Source: JANRJY01 sp033763735 (GTDB lineage: Bacteria > Bacteroidota > Bacteroidia > Cytophagales > UBA9547). Taken from it: a stretch of 64,000 nucleotides of DNA. The translations under genes and the position numbers were made by a program. A model generated the notes under the pieces. That model was not told where the DNA came from. It did not search any database and saw only the letters and a program-made list of their open reading frames with translations. The stretch covers positions 1 to 64,000 of the forward strand of contig JANRJY010000080.1 in NCBI GenBank assembly GCA_033763735.1, read 5' to 3'. Positions 1 through 11,100 of this stretch are shown piece after piece; position 1 is the stretch's first letter, and each line of letters starts with the position of its first letter.

Positions 1-5
1 TACTC

Positions 6-27
6 GGTTTTGTTTCCTTTCAAAACC
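6..27 (-). other. Hairpin in leftward leader at window edge
   Basis: A perfect 7-bp stem (GGTTTTG / CAAAACC) encloses an 8-base loop. Read leftward it lies about 50-70 bases downstream of the promoter at 83-113, so it would sit in the 5' part of that transcript. A second, weaker dyad (TTGAAT / ATTCAA) lies at about 52-73. I do not recognise an RNA family. It could be an untranslated leader, an attenuator, or part of a structured RNA that continues past the window edge. Confidence 0.35.
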
Positions 28-82
28 CCTCTTTTATCCGCTTTAACTCCGTTGAATTATTCGTATTATTCAAAAGGGAGCG

Positions 83-113
83 CAAAGGTAAGGGAACTAT
101 CGCATTTCACAAA
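83..113 (-). promoter_or_regulatory. Bacteroidota-type promoter reading off the left edge
   Basis: On the minus strand a TTTG -33 element (110-113) is followed after 19 bp by TACCTTTG (83-90). This matches the Bacteroidota sigma-ABfr consensus TTTG-N19-21-TAnnTTTG. Transcription would run leftward from about base 76 into whatever lies before this window. Bases 1-82 hold no convincing reading frame, so the product is unknown. Confidence 0.5.
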
Positions 114-138
114 TATTTTTTTAAGTATTTTTTGAAAA

Positions 139-147
139 TGTGGATAA
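139..147 (-). other. Single DnaA-box-like 9-mer
   Basis: The minus strand reads TTATCCACA, the classical DnaA box, between two divergent transcription units. Only one exact copy is present here and there is no cluster, so an origin is not supported. It may be a chance match or a DnaA-responsive site. Confidence 0.2.
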
Positions 148-255
148 TTAGCATCCAAAAGCGAAGAATTATATATTTCCCCAAAAAGACTTTATGTAAT
201 TATTTAAAAAATTGTATAATTTAAAGAATTTCTTTTCAATTTAATAGATTCAAAT

Positions 256-263
256 TACATTTG
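256..263 (+). promoter_or_regulatory. Putative -7 box of the T9SS surface locus
   Basis: TACATTTG matches the Bacteroidota -7 consensus TAnnTTTG and lies 27 bp before the TTG start at 291. No clear TTTG lies at the -33 distance; only a TTTTC stretch is near 232-236. It is the best candidate promoter for the three-gene rightward unit 291-8089. Confidence 0.4.
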
Positions 264-290
264 TAATCTAAATTTCTAAAAATCAGTTAA

Positions 291-3200
291 TTGACAAGGT
301 CCAATAAAATCTATTTAATATTAATTTTTTGTGTAAATTTATTATCAGCGCAAAATCAAAGTATAAATGGCGGAGAGTTGACATACACTTACAAGGGAAA
401 TTTTACTTATGAATTAAACTTAAATGTATATAAGGATTGTGCTTCTCCGTTTTTATTAAGTGCAAATCAAACCATATTTTATTTTTCATCTATTTGTGGT
501 ATAAATGGAAATATTTTAATGTCATCTTATTCTTCAATAATAATTCCTGCTTGCCAATCAAATTATAATGAATGTAACAATGGTTCAGTGAGAGCTTTAG
601 AAAAAAGATCGTATAGAGGTACGGTTATATTAACATCATCTTGTAGTGATTATGTTTTTCAATGGAAAGGATTTAACAGATCCAATCGAATAAATACAAT
701 CAATCCTTCAGTGTATCCCATATACTTAGAAGCTACACTCAACACTGTGGATGCTCCCGGCAATTCATCAGTTCAATTTAAAAATGATCCTTTAAATGTT
801 GTTATAAAAGATAATGATAATGAATATTCACCCGGAGGAGAAGACATAGATAATGACGTATTAACCTACCAACAAATTGCACCTATGGTTGGTGTAAATC
901 AATTCATTGGATTTAAGTCCCCATTTTCATTACAAAATCCAATTACTTCACCACGACAATTAATTATTGATTCGAATACTGGTTCATTTTCAATTTTACC
1001 TACTGAACTTGATTCGTCATATATAGTATATAAAGTAACTGAAACTCGTAATGGTAAAGTAATAGGATCAGCAATGCGAGATATGCGTATTGAAGTGGCT
1101 TCTACATCGAGTCCTCAACCTAGTCTAACAGGGATAAATGGAAGTGACATATATTCCGTTGACAAACCAGTATGTAATGATAATGATTTGATATTTACAG
1201 TTTCAGGTTACAGCCCATTGAATTCACCATTGAATATTAGTTTGGCCACTCAAATTGAAGGCGTTTCTTTTATTCAAACAAAAGGATATATAAATACAGT
1301 GTCTGGCATATTAAGGTTTAGACCAACAAAATCCGGTATTTTTATTATATCCCTTAAATTGACAGATAGTAATTGCCCAATTCAAGGATATGACATTAAA
1401 AATTATGTAGTAACCGTACTTGGTATACCTCAGGTTAAATATAGTGTTCCCAAAAGCAACACATGGGAAGATTGTAGCAAACCCATAAATCAAACTATAT
1501 CAACAACAATTACAGGAGGGAAAACACCGTATGTATATGAATGGTATAGTTCTGAAAAATCCGGAAAGCAATCAAGTTCTTCTTCATACACTGTAAAAGA
1601 GCCCGGACAATATTACTTTAGAGTTACAGATAAAAATGGTTGTTTCAGGGCAGATACCATTAGTTTTAACACAAGTTTAAGGGTTTATTATACTGCCCCT
1701 TATGATTCAATTTGTGTTGGAAATGAAATAAAATTTACTAACTGGACAACTAATGTAGATCCGACCAAAAAAATTCAAATTCAATCCATGTCATTTGAAG
1801 ATAGTTCTATAGTTTTTTCACAAAATGGACCTAATCCCAAAAACTTCTTACATACTTTTTCTACACCGGGAGTCTATAATGTGCGATTAACAGTAACCGC
1901 AACTGATGGCTGTAAACAATCATTCAGCAAATTGATTAGAGCATATGGAATTCCTTTTGCAAATTTTACAGTTATCGGGAATGCATGTCAATTTCCAGGA
2001 GAGACGAATTTGTTAAGTACTACTACTATCCAAGGGGCAAGTGTAGATGAACTTAGTGAAGTGTTTAGATATGATGATGCTGAACTAGCAGGTAATCAAG
2101 CCAAAATCAGGTACAAGGATAAAATATTGATTGTAACTCTTACCAGTTCGATTAAATCATGTTCTTCGAGTTATACTCAGACTATTACAGTCAATTCAAA
2201 ACCAATTTTTCGATCAGTTCCAGCGAGTTTTGCACCTAGATGTAATCAAATTAGTAATGGTGACACGGTGTTAGTGGCTAGAGGAATTCGTTCAGGAAAT
2301 TTTAGCAAAAATTTATCAAAGGTAAAATACAAATGGGAAATTCTATCAAGTGGCGACACTAGTTTTAAATTTAAGATTGACAGTACATTTTTGTATAAAA
2401 TCGGCAATTTACAATCCGATCAAAATTTAAAAATAACTATAAGAGATACCTTAATGTGCATCAATGATACCAACATTGTTATAATTGATTCATTAAAACC
2501 TAGTTTTATATTGCCAAATAATTTTTGCTCCGAAAATGCAAATATCAGTGGTCAAGATCAAACCATAGCACGAACTCCTTTGATGTACTATAGTTGGGAT
2601 TTTGATAATGGTCAAACCTGTACCGGAGTAAATGCCACATGTACTGGAATCAATGGAACTTTTACTCCTTCTTTTACAGGAATTAATGCCAGTAAGAAAG
2701 TGTTTAACCCAATACTCATAGTTCAGGATAAATGGGCATGTATTGATACTTTTCCGGGAAGATACTATCGGATACTTATTGATACTACAACATTCGGAGT
2801 GCTAAAAAATGGCGTGAATACAAATGAATTTTGCAACGGGGATGTCGTAAGTTTGCAATCGGCCGTTCCTTTTGATCCTAAAATAAATAACATCAACTAT
2901 TGGATATGGGATTATGATGACAATAAAAAAGATACTTTAATAACCCCAAGAGAATTTACAATTGCCGGGCTAAATAATTCAAGAAATTTTGATTATGCCC
3001 CTGATACCGTATATACAAATACCGATTTCAACTATTTTCATATATATACTGTTCCGGGAGCGAAAAAAATTAAATTACACATTGGTTTTAATACAAATTA
3101 TGGGAGATATAATAAAACCGACTTTTTATCACCTTATCAAACCATTAATAGCCCTTCATATAACCAGGAATGCAGAATAACTTTGCAAAAAGACATAATT

Positions 3201-4685
3201 GTATATCCCAAATTAATTTACAAAATCGATTCTACATCGATAAATAAGTGCGCAGGCGTACTAACTGAATTTAATGCCAAACGAATAAGTGGTATTTTTA
3301 ATGTAGAACCTCAAAACTTTGCATGGCGGTTTTATAAAAGAGAATTTGATGATTTTTTGAAACCTAATCTCACCCAGATAACATCTGCAGTAGGTTTAGC
3401 AGGCATTGATACCACTAATATTAAACGTACATTTTACACTCATGGTTCTAAATTGCCTTGGTATGGCAAAAACGATACTTATGTCGTTGTATTAGCCGTA
3501 AAAGATACCAAAGGTTGTACTAATGTTGATTCCATACCATTTGATAATATTAAAATATTTAACTCGTATTTGACTTCTCAAAAAGCACAATGCCAAAACA
3601 AACCTGTAATTTTTGATTTAATTGATGAAATAGGTATTACTTCAGATTCTACTTCTCATATATGGAATTTTGGAGATAATACTCCTGTAGTTTTTTCGGG
3701 TAGAACAACAGCACATACTTATAAACCTTCTAAAGTAAATCAATATAAAATTGTAACTCAAGTATTTGGGAGTCCTACTTATGGATACAATAAGTGTTTT
3801 GTATATGATACGCTTGCCTATACAAATTCATATGCACCAACTGCAAACTTTGAAATTAATAAAGGTGCCATATGTTTTGGAGACACCATAAAAATAACAC
3901 CAAAAGTAGTTTCCAATAATGACCCTGATTCACTGAATATTAAATATTTCTGGAAATTTTCTGAGAAAAACACAATTGACTCTGTTTCAAAGTCGGCATA
4001 CTCATACAAATTTAATACCACCGGAAATCAAAGTATCAGGTTAATTACTCAAAATTCTATCAAATGTGCAGATACTGTTTCCAAAAGTATTAATGTTTAC
4101 TACAAGCCGAAAGCCGATTTCATTTTCAATTCAATAGAACCATCGGATGAAGAAAGTGTGTTTTCATTGACACCAATTAATTTTAAAGATATATCGGATG
4201 ACAAAGCTACGAATGTTGAAACTGTTCCAAGTAGCACTTTGGTAAGAAAATGGACTTGGGGCAATGATAGCGTAACATTTACTAAAAAAGCATTGGATAC
4301 TAATGTTACCTATTTAGAGCCTAAAATTTATTTCGTTAAGTTATTGCTTAAAAATTCCGAATTGTGTACGGATAGTATTAAAAAGAAATTAGACTTAACT
4401 GCCTTTATTTCTGATTATCCAAATGCTTTTTCTCCAAATAATAAGGGTGACCAGCTTAACGAAAGATTTATGCCGTATATGAATGGTATACGTAAGCTGG
4501 AAGATTTTAAAATATATAACAGATATGGTCAGATCGTATTTGAATCAAAAAACCCAAAACAAGGTTGGGATGGGAAATATAATGGTATAGACCAACCTAT
4601 TGGCACCTATATTTATTATATCAAAGCACAAACCGGATATAACGAAGTGATTGAGAAAAACGGTAAAGTAACCTTAATAAGATAG
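291..4685 (+). CDS. Large PKD-repeat surface protein with type B (CHU_C) T9SS sorting domain
   Basis: A 1464-residue secreted protein. Residues 1-20 form a signal peptide ending LLSAQ. The body is Ser/Thr/Asn-rich with immunoglobulin/PKD-like modules, visible at roughly residues 515-550, 1120-1160 (WNFGD motif) and 1215-1255 (YFWKFS). The C-terminal ~90 residues (FSPNNKGDQLNE, IYNRYGQIVFES, GWDGKYNG, GTYIYYI) are a gliding-motility-associated CHU_C domain. In Bacteroidota this directs export through the type IX system and surface attachment. The start is TTG, chosen because it gives an intact signal peptide and no ATG fits. It is followed after 7 bp by a PorP/SprF protein and then an OmpA protein, the usual arrangement for a type B cargo with dedicated secretion partners. 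The ligand is unknown; adhesion or motility is an inference. Confidence 0.88.
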   Translation: MTRSNKIYLILIFCVNLLSAQNQSINGGELTYTYKGNFTYELNLNVYKDCASPFLLSANQTIFYFSSICGINGNILMSSYSSIIIPACQSNYNECNNGSVRALEKRSYRGTVILTSSCSDYVFQWKGFNRSNRINTINPSVYPIYLEATLNTVDAPGNSSVQFKNDPLNVVIKDNDNEYSPGGEDIDNDVLTYQQIAPMVGVNQFIGFKSPFSLQNPITSPRQLIIDSNTGSFSILPTELDSSYIVYKVTETRNGKVIGSAMRDMRIEVASTSSPQPSLTGINGSDIYSVDKPVCNDNDLIFTVSGYSPLNSPLNISLATQIEGVSFIQTKGYINTVSGILRFRPTKSGIFIISLKLTDSNCPIQGYDIKNYVVTVLGIPQVKYSVPKSNTWEDCSKPINQTISTTITGGKTPYVYEWYSSEKSGKQSSSSSYTVKEPGQYYFRVTDKNGCFRADTISFNTSLRVYYTAPYDSICVGNEIKFTNWTTNVDPTKKIQIQSMSFEDSSIVFSQNGPNPKNFLHTFSTPGVYNVRLTVTATDGCKQSFSKLIRAYGIPFANFTVIGNACQFPGETNLLSTTTIQGASVDELSEVFRYDDAELAGNQAKIRYKDKILIVTLTSSIKSCSSSYTQTITVNSKPIFRSVPASFAPRCNQISNGDTVLVARGIRSGNFSKNLSKVKYKWEILSSGDTSFKFKIDSTFLYKIGNLQSDQNLKITIRDTLMCINDTNIVIIDSLKPSFILPNNFCSENANISGQDQTIARTPLMYYSWDFDNGQTCTGVNATCTGINGTFTPSFTGINASKKVFNPILIVQDKWACIDTFPGRYYRILIDTTTFGVLKNGVNTNEFCNGDVVSLQSAVPFDPKINNINYWIWDYDDNKKDTLITPREFTIAGLNNSRNFDYAPDTVYTNTDFNYFHIYTVPGAKKIKLHIGFNTNYGRYNKTDFLSPYQTINSPSYNQECRITLQKDIIVYPKLIYKIDSTSINKCAGVLTEFNAKRISGIFNVEPQNFAWRFYKREFDDFLKPNLTQITSAVGLAGIDTTNIKRTFYTHGSKLPWYGKNDTYVVVLAVKDTKGCTNVDSIPFDNIKIFNSYLTSQKAQCQNKPVIFDLIDEIGITSDSTSHIWNFGDNTPVVFSGRTTAHTYKPSKVNQYKIVTQVFGSPTYGYNKCFVYDTLAYTNSYAPTANFEINKGAICFGDTIKITPKVVSNNDPDSLNIKYFWKFSEKNTIDSVSKSAYSYKFNTTGNQSIRLITQNSIKCADTVSKSINVYYKPKADFIFNSIEPSDEESVFSLTPINFKDISDDKATNVETVPSSTLVRKWTWGNDSVTFTKKALDTNVTYLEPKIYFVKLLLKNSELCTDSIKKKLDLTAFISDYPNAFSPNNKGDQLNERFMPYMNGIRKLEDFKIYNRYGQIVFESKNPKQGWDGKYNGIDQPIGTYIYYIKAQTGYNEVIEKNGKVTLIR

Positions 4686-4692
4686 GAATTAA

Positions 4693-5799
4693 ATGAATTA
4701 TTCTGGTTATAAATTTCAAAAATCAACTTCCTCTGTGCGATTATTATTTGTATTTACAATATTTTTATTAATTAATCGCATTCCATTATTTGCTCAAGAT
4801 TTCCATTTTTCTCAATTTTATAATGCGCCAATTATAACCAATGCCGCACACACTGGTAGAATGAAAACGGACTACAGATTTAATTTTATTCACCGAAGTC
4901 AGTGGCAGGTTGTGACTCAACCGTTTTCAACCAGCCAGATTGCAATAGACTTCAATATCTATAAAAAATTATTGGGTGCAAAAAAGTTTGGTTTAGGAGT
5001 AATAGTTTTAAATGATCAAATAGGTTTCATTGATGGTAATTCTGAAAAAGGTGAGATAAATGTACAAAACTACCTAGTAAGCTTTGCTAATCATTATATA
5101 CTTGATAATGAAAGTAGACACAATTTGTCGGTTGGACTCCATGCAGGTTTAAGTAGAAAATTTATTAACACCTCAGGATTTATTTTTCGTAACCAAATTG
5201 ATCAAAATACCAATCAAGCCAATCCAAACTTGCCTTCAGGAGAAGATATGAATAACAATCAGAGGTCTAACCCTCAAGTGAATGCGGGAGTTTATTACGA
5301 TTTTTATGTAAGTAAAAAGCTGGAATTAATTGCTGGCGTATCCGGTTTTAATTTGTATCCTCAAAATGAAGCAATTATAACAGGTATCAATAGCACCACT
5401 GCAATTCGATATTTGATTAATGGAGGCGTAACTTACAAATTTACCCCAAAATTAAGTTTAACACCTCAGTTTATGTTGCAAACTCAGGCAACAACTCGTA
5501 GCTGGCTCATGGGAGCTAATGTTACTTATGCTTTACTTCCTCCTACAGCTAAATCCTCTGCAAATATTTCTTTGGGTGGATGGTACCGATTGCAAGATGC
5601 CGCAATTGGATATGCAGGATTTCAATATAATCATGTTCAAGTTGGGTTCTCATATGATTTTACGGTTTCGACCTTTAATAATGTTTGGCCGGTTTCTAAA
5701 AGGTATATACAAGGGGGTTGGGAATTATCATTGATATATACAGGTTTTTTAAATAGAGCCATTCCGAACGAATTAACAATCCCTTGTAAAATATTTTAG
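4693..5799 (+). CDS. PorP/SprF family type IX secretion membrane protein
   Basis: A 368-residue outer-membrane beta-barrel of the PorP/SprF family. The N-terminus holds a long signal peptide ending LFAQ. The family's opening motif follows (HFSQFYNAPIITNAAHTG, then YRFNFIHRSQW). Alternating aromatic strands run to the C-terminus, and the length is typical for the family. PorP/SprF proteins work with the T9SS to deliver type B sorting-domain cargo and hold it at the surface; SprF is needed for SprB export in Flavobacterium johnsoniae. It starts 7 bp after the PKD/CHU_C cargo and ends 4 bp before the OmpA-family gene, so the three are almost certainly co-transcribed. By position this copy probably serves the upstream cargo. 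Confidence 0.9.
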   Translation: MNYSGYKFQKSTSSVRLLFVFTIFLLINRIPLFAQDFHFSQFYNAPIITNAAHTGRMKTDYRFNFIHRSQWQVVTQPFSTSQIAIDFNIYKKLLGAKKFGLGVIVLNDQIGFIDGNSEKGEINVQNYLVSFANHYILDNESRHNLSVGLHAGLSRKFINTSGFIFRNQIDQNTNQANPNLPSGEDMNNNQRSNPQVNAGVYYDFYVSKKLELIAGVSGFNLYPQNEAIITGINSTTAIRYLINGGVTYKFTPKLSLTPQFMLQTQATTRSWLMGANVTYALLPPTAKSSANISLGGWYRLQDAAIGYAGFQYNHVQVGFSYDFTVSTFNNVWPVSKRYIQGGWELSLIYTGFLNRAIPNELTIPCKIF

Positions 5800-5803
5800 T
5801 TAG

Positions 5804-8089
5804 ATGATTAAATACTTACCAATTCTTTTTTTTCTGAGTTCTATATTTCTTTGGGCGCAAGAGAGAAATCTTGCCGGGCTCAATGATAAAAAGAAATATG
5901 AGCTAGCAAACAGATTGATGGAAGAAAATAGTTATTACAATGCTATTGAAATTCTAAAAGAACTCACTACCAAAGATACCATCCAAAAAAAGTACATTTT
6001 TAAGCTAGCAGAATGTTATTATAAAACCCGAAACTATAGCAGTGCTTTGCTATGGTATCCTAAGCTCAATGAAAACTTAGTTGCTAAAGGCAAAAAAAGT
6101 AAAGATAAGGAAGCAGTAATAAGTATAGCCACTTTTCATCAGGCAGAATGCTTAAAGAATACGGGTAAATATGAAGAAGCGCGTGAGCTATTTCAAATAT
6201 TTGCAAATAGTAATTATCGCGACCCGAAGGGGCTAAATGTGAAAACCCTAGCAAAAAATGAAATTAAATCTTGTGAATTTGCCATGCGTAGAAAAACTTC
6301 TGATACAGATGTTGAAATAATTCATTTGGGAAATAATATAAATACTGCCTATAGTGAGTTTGCACCAACTTTAAGGGATGATAACACACTCATTTTCAGC
6401 TCCTATCAATCAGACAGTGTCATAAAAATTAAGTATGGCGAAAGACATTCAGAACATGTACGGATATTTGAAAGTGACTTTGAAAATAGCGTTTGGGGTG
6501 ATCCTAAAGAAATAGAAAAACTTACCCCCCATTTCGGTCATGCCTCCGGAGGAAGCTATTCACCCGATAAAAAAAGATTTTATTTCAGTAGATGTCGTTC
6601 AAAAAACAACAATAAAATTAATTGTAAAATATATGTTCAAAAAGTGGATAGTAATGGGCAATTTGAAGGCAAACCCAAAAAGTTAAATAGCCCCATTAAT
6701 CATAATATACATTCAAGTAGTCAGCCTGTGGTGGGTACCCGTAAAAAAGGTAAAAACATTGAAGAAGTATTGTTTTTTGTTTCGGATATGAGGGGCACTT
6801 ATGGAGGCACGGATATTTGGTTTGCACCCATTGATAAAAAAGGAAATGTAGGTTCGCCTTCGAATTGTGGTCGATCAATTAACACCATTCGTGATGAAAT
6901 TTCGCCTTATTTTGACATTGATGCAAGTACCCTTTATTTTAGTTCCAATTATCATCCGGGTTACGGTGGATTTGATGTATTCAAAAGCAAAGGCTGGGCA
7001 ACCAAATGGCAAAAAGCCGAAAATTTGAAGCTCCCAATCAATAGTTCTTATGATGATATGTTTTATACTTTATTACCTGAGAATAAATTAAAAGGGTTCT
7101 TGGTTTCAAATCGGATAGGTAGCATACCCCTCACCCACCCCACTTGTTGTGAAGATATTTTTGAAATGCAATATCAAATACCAGCAATACTTTCGGTAAC
7201 TGCCAGAGACAGTGCTACAAATGAGATAATCCCAGAAGCAATCACAGTAGAAGGCGGCAAATATGAATCACTTTCAGATTCACTATTTAATGCGGATGGC
7301 GCTATTGATTTTGATACTATCAGCGTATCGGATGATCTTCATTTTTTGTCGGTTATCAAAGCCAAAGAAAAATCACCCAATTATTATATTATTGGCAGCA
7401 CAAAAAAAGTTACTATTACTGGAAATAAAAAAGGCTATAAACCACACAAAGTAAGCTTTATAACCGACTCTCTAACTAACTCAGGTAACTTTATTTCAGA
7501 AACGGGATTATTTACAAACGAAGTGAACGAAAAATCGGTGAAAGTGACCCTGTTTATGGCTAAAGGTGAAGCTCCTGTAAAAAAGACCAAGGAAGTGGAA
7601 AAATCCGACACTATAAAAGTGAAATCCACACTAAAAGAGCAATTTGCCATCGCTGAAACTGAACAAAACATAAATGAACCTAAGGTGGATATTTTTGTGG
7701 GTGATACAAGCAAAAAAAAGGTTGAAGAAATTGATTTTAATATAAACTTGTCTGAATATAAGGCGGTTGGTTTTGCCAAAGAAAATGCAACTACATTAGA
7801 CAGCTTAATTCAAGTATTGAAAAAACATCCCAAATATCTATTAGGTATCACCACGCATACAGACGGTATTGGAAGCGAAGAATATAATATGCAACTCTCA
7901 GAAAAAAGGGCAATATTTATAGCTAATTACCTGATTGAAAATGGATTGAGTAAAAAAAGAATAAAAGAAGCCAAAGGCGTTGGTGAATCGCAGCCTTTAG
8001 TAAAAGAAACATTCCCTGATGGAAGTGATAATCCACTGGCCCGAAAGGTAAATCGAAGAACAGAAATACGCCTATTTTTAGTAAAATAA
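5804..8089 (+). CDS. TPR-PD40-OmpA protein (PorE-like T9SS-associated)
   Basis: A 761-residue envelope protein. Domains in order: signal peptide (1-19, ending LWAQ); TPR-like helical repeats (about 28-170); a WD40/PD40 beta-propeller (about 175-450, with blades such as GGTDIWFAP and GGFDVFKSK); a carboxypeptidase-regulatory-like beta-sandwich (about 460-590); a Lys/Glu-rich linker; and an OmpA peptidoglycan-binding domain (about 643-761; HTDGIGSEEYN, RKVNRRTEIRL). This order matches PorE of the T9SS, which anchors the machinery to peptidoglycan, and paralogues found beside type B cargo genes. It is the last gene of the rightward unit and converges on the giant adhesin gene with a 16-bp gap. 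It could be PorE itself or a locus-specific paralogue; the operon context favours the latter. Confidence 0.85.
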   Translation: MIKYLPILFFLSSIFLWAQERNLAGLNDKKKYELANRLMEENSYYNAIEILKELTTKDTIQKKYIFKLAECYYKTRNYSSALLWYPKLNENLVAKGKKSKDKEAVISIATFHQAECLKNTGKYEEARELFQIFANSNYRDPKGLNVKTLAKNEIKSCEFAMRRKTSDTDVEIIHLGNNINTAYSEFAPTLRDDNTLIFSSYQSDSVIKIKYGERHSEHVRIFESDFENSVWGDPKEIEKLTPHFGHASGGSYSPDKKRFYFSRCRSKNNNKINCKIYVQKVDSNGQFEGKPKKLNSPINHNIHSSSQPVVGTRKKGKNIEEVLFFVSDMRGTYGGTDIWFAPIDKKGNVGSPSNCGRSINTIRDEISPYFDIDASTLYFSSNYHPGYGGFDVFKSKGWATKWQKAENLKLPINSSYDDMFYTLLPENKLKGFLVSNRIGSIPLTHPTCCEDIFEMQYQIPAILSVTARDSATNEIIPEAITVEGGKYESLSDSLFNADGAIDFDTISVSDDLHFLSVIKAKEKSPNYYIIGSTKKVTITGNKKGYKPHKVSFITDSLTNSGNFISETGLFTNEVNEKSVKVTLFMAKGEAPVKKTKEVEKSDTIKVKSTLKEQFAIAETEQNINEPKVDIFVGDTSKKKVEEIDFNINLSEYKAVGFAKENATTLDSLIQVLKKHPKYLLGITTHTDGIGSEEYNMQLSEKRAIFIANYLIENGLSKKRIKEAKGVGESQPLVKETFPDGSDNPLARKVNRRTEIRLFLVK

Positions 8090-8105
8090 GCAACTAAAAT
8101 ATTCC

Positions 8106-11100
8106 TTATTTCACTATCGTAACTGCACCTGTTTTAACAGGACGTGAATCTCTACTATCAATGTAATAATAATAAGTACCAGCCGGCAGATTGCTTCCAT
8201 CCCAAGGACTATACCTTATTTGGTAACCTGTCGCTTTATACACTTCTATGCCATATCTGTTATAAATAATTATTCTTGCGTCATCTTTCAATCGTAGTTT
8301 CTCAAAATCCCAATAAGAATTTTGATCACCTGAATTAGGAGTTAAAGCATTGGGAATAAAGTCATTAATATCACATTTATTTATTCTAACGATATTTGAA
8401 CTTGAAGCCTTACAAACGCCATTTTTGGCTACCGCTCTGTAATAATTATAAGTACTATATACATATTGTTCAGGTGTGACCAATACCGAATCATCCGCCA
8501 CAGGCACGTCATATAATGATTGCCATTTAGAATCGTCAAACGTACTATCTTGAGATTGTTGCCAAACTATTTTGCCGTTATAATTTCTTAATTTTATTTC
8601 TGTGCTTGGTTTTATGCATATGGTTTTCTCCATAGGAATGGCAATTCCTCCTTTGGAAAGTGCATTATTTTTAAAATATATAGTTGTAGAAACATTTACG
8701 CTACATGATCTATTTTTAACTCTTGCTCTAATCAAATAAAAATCTTCGCCTTGAATGGAAGTAACCCATTGATTTGCTTCAGGCAACTTTTTGATATTGG
8801 TTAGGTTATTCCAACCAGCCAAAGAATTTGACACCGAAGCGTATTGCCATCCCACAACTGAGCCTACATATCTATTCAAATTAATCAAAATGTCTTGATT
8901 TTCACATGAACCTAAGGAAGTTACGTCAGAATTAGCTTGACCACCAATTGATGAAATAATTGAAATTGGCCAATAATTAGATGCCTTAGTACTACATCCA
9001 CCTGTTTTCGGTACTTCGTAATACACTAAATATTTCCCATTTTCGCTATTGGCTAAGTCAATTAAACCCGATATACTGTTTATTGCTAATTTAGTATATC
9101 TGTTTTCCGTAGTTAAAATTGATTGACTAATATATTTAAAATTCCCATTTTGGAACGCACCGGAAGCTCGGATTACATTTTCATTACAAAACAAAGTATC
9201 TTCGTAACTTATTGCTTCTGCAATAGGTGCTGCGGTGATAGTAATAACTCCAGCAGTTGAAGACACAGCACAACCTATCACATTAGAAACTTGATAAATC
9301 AAAGAAACAGTACCATTAAATTTGAAAGGAACATTTTTAATTTCTCCAGTATTCGGGTCCAAAGTAATTGTAGATTCAGAAGTAGAAAAAATCGCACCCA
9401 ATCCTGAAAGTGTTTTTGGTTTAATTATTGAATTACTGCAAAATGGTAAAGTATCGTAACTAAAGAATGGCTTAGGGGGATTGTAATTCAATCTTAAACC
9501 TGTAGAAGAGGAAACTGCATCACACATTGGTTCGTTAATCGTATATGTTATGGTAAAACCTGCAAATGAATTTACAGGGATAATACTTTTGCTTGGATTA
9601 ACAATACCGGTTGTTCCATTTATAGACAAATTATATAAGCTTGAATATGAATAAGAACCATACAAAGTAGTTGAAGCTATTAGGTTAGGTCCAACTAATG
9701 TTTCTATACCACAGAAGGTTTCTATGCCATAATTAAATCCACCAATAGTAGGTGTTGGCCTTATGTCAAAAGTTCCTGATATAGTTCGAGGTATTACCGT
9801 ACAACTTGCAGGAACATTTGGTGTAAACGTAATGGTGTAGCTATTGACCAAACTATTTTTAGGTGTTATTTGACCTGATGAAGAATTTATAGCTAGTCCT
9901 AAAGGAGAGGCAGAAAATGTTCCAGTGACTGATGTAGGAGAAAGTGATACATTGACTAACCCAGCTGTAGTTCCCGTATATGCTTTACAAAAAGACTTAT
10001 CAGTATAATCAACATTAAATACAGGTTGAGAAGTAATGGTAATTACGTCACTGGTGGTGGTTGATAAACATCCTCCAACTGCTGGAATTGAGTAAGTAAT
10101 TGTATGAATACCTTCTGGTACTGTGTTTATATCAACCGAACCACTAACATTATTCAAACTTGTTCCTAATGTGGGACTGGAATAAGAGCCTAAAGAATAA
10201 CCTTGAATAAACACCACAGGATTTGTGGCTGCTGGAGATCCTTTGCAATAAATATTATTACCAAAATAATCTACTATTGCATAAGGCTGAGAAGTAATTG
10301 TAATTGATATATCTGGTTTTCCGTAAGTATCCCCTCCAACAATATTTGTACAACTATTGTTTGAAACATAAAGTCGATAATATTCTATACCGGCAGCGCT
10401 CGGAGTTAAAGTTAATGAGGCACCTATTAAGGTTGAGAATACAGAAAAATTACTTTGGCTTGATTTTATCCATACATATCCTGATGCAGTTTCACCTGTT
10501 GTGGTAAGTGTAAAACTTTGACCTAAACAAATAGCATTGCTACCTGTAATTGTATAATTTCCAGGATTTGGGAATGCGTCAATTGTAATTTGTTGTGTTT
10601 CGCTATCAGTAACTCCACTAAATCCTGTAATAGTTAATCTTATATTTTTAGTTCCAGCAGTTGACCATGTAACAGCTCCAGGAACAGAAGTATTATTCCC
10701 ATTTGTTGCAATTCCCCCGTCAAAATCCCATTGCCATGCTAAAACTGGACCTAAAGAGACAGATTGTGAAACATCGTTAAAGGTAACTCCCGTGCTTGAT
10801 GCTGTTGACTGGCATACAGAAATGCCATATCCTGTAAATGATGCTGTTAATCCACAAGGGATACTGTTGATTTGAACTTCGGCATATGCAGGAAAACATC
10901 CGGTTCCATTAACTATTACAGCTCTGTAATATTCTGAATTTTGTGAAATATTCCTATTGATTACAACTGAGTTCAATCCTAAAGAAGCATAAGATGTATT
11001 ATTTGGTGTAGAATGTTCCCAATCGGTAATCGTTCCCGTAAATCCACTAACTGTTAAAGTTGCAATAGTTCCAATACATCCATCGTGTGTGAATGTAGTT

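Noticed and set aside
1..73. Leftward frame from a TTG at 71-73 that hits TTT-TGA with an open +1 continuation, resembling a programmed frameshift as in prfB
   Set aside because: The peptide does not resemble release factor 2, the start would be a leaderless TTG, and the frame is only ~17 codons before the stop; chance is the simpler explanation.
139..147. Replication origin suggested by an exact DnaA box
   Set aside because: Only one exact box is present, with no clustered boxes, no DUE-like repeats and no dnaA or dnaN nearby.
7435..7779. Leftward 114-codon frame inside the PorE-like gene
   Set aside because: Antisense to a well-supported OmpA-family coding region, with no family resemblance.
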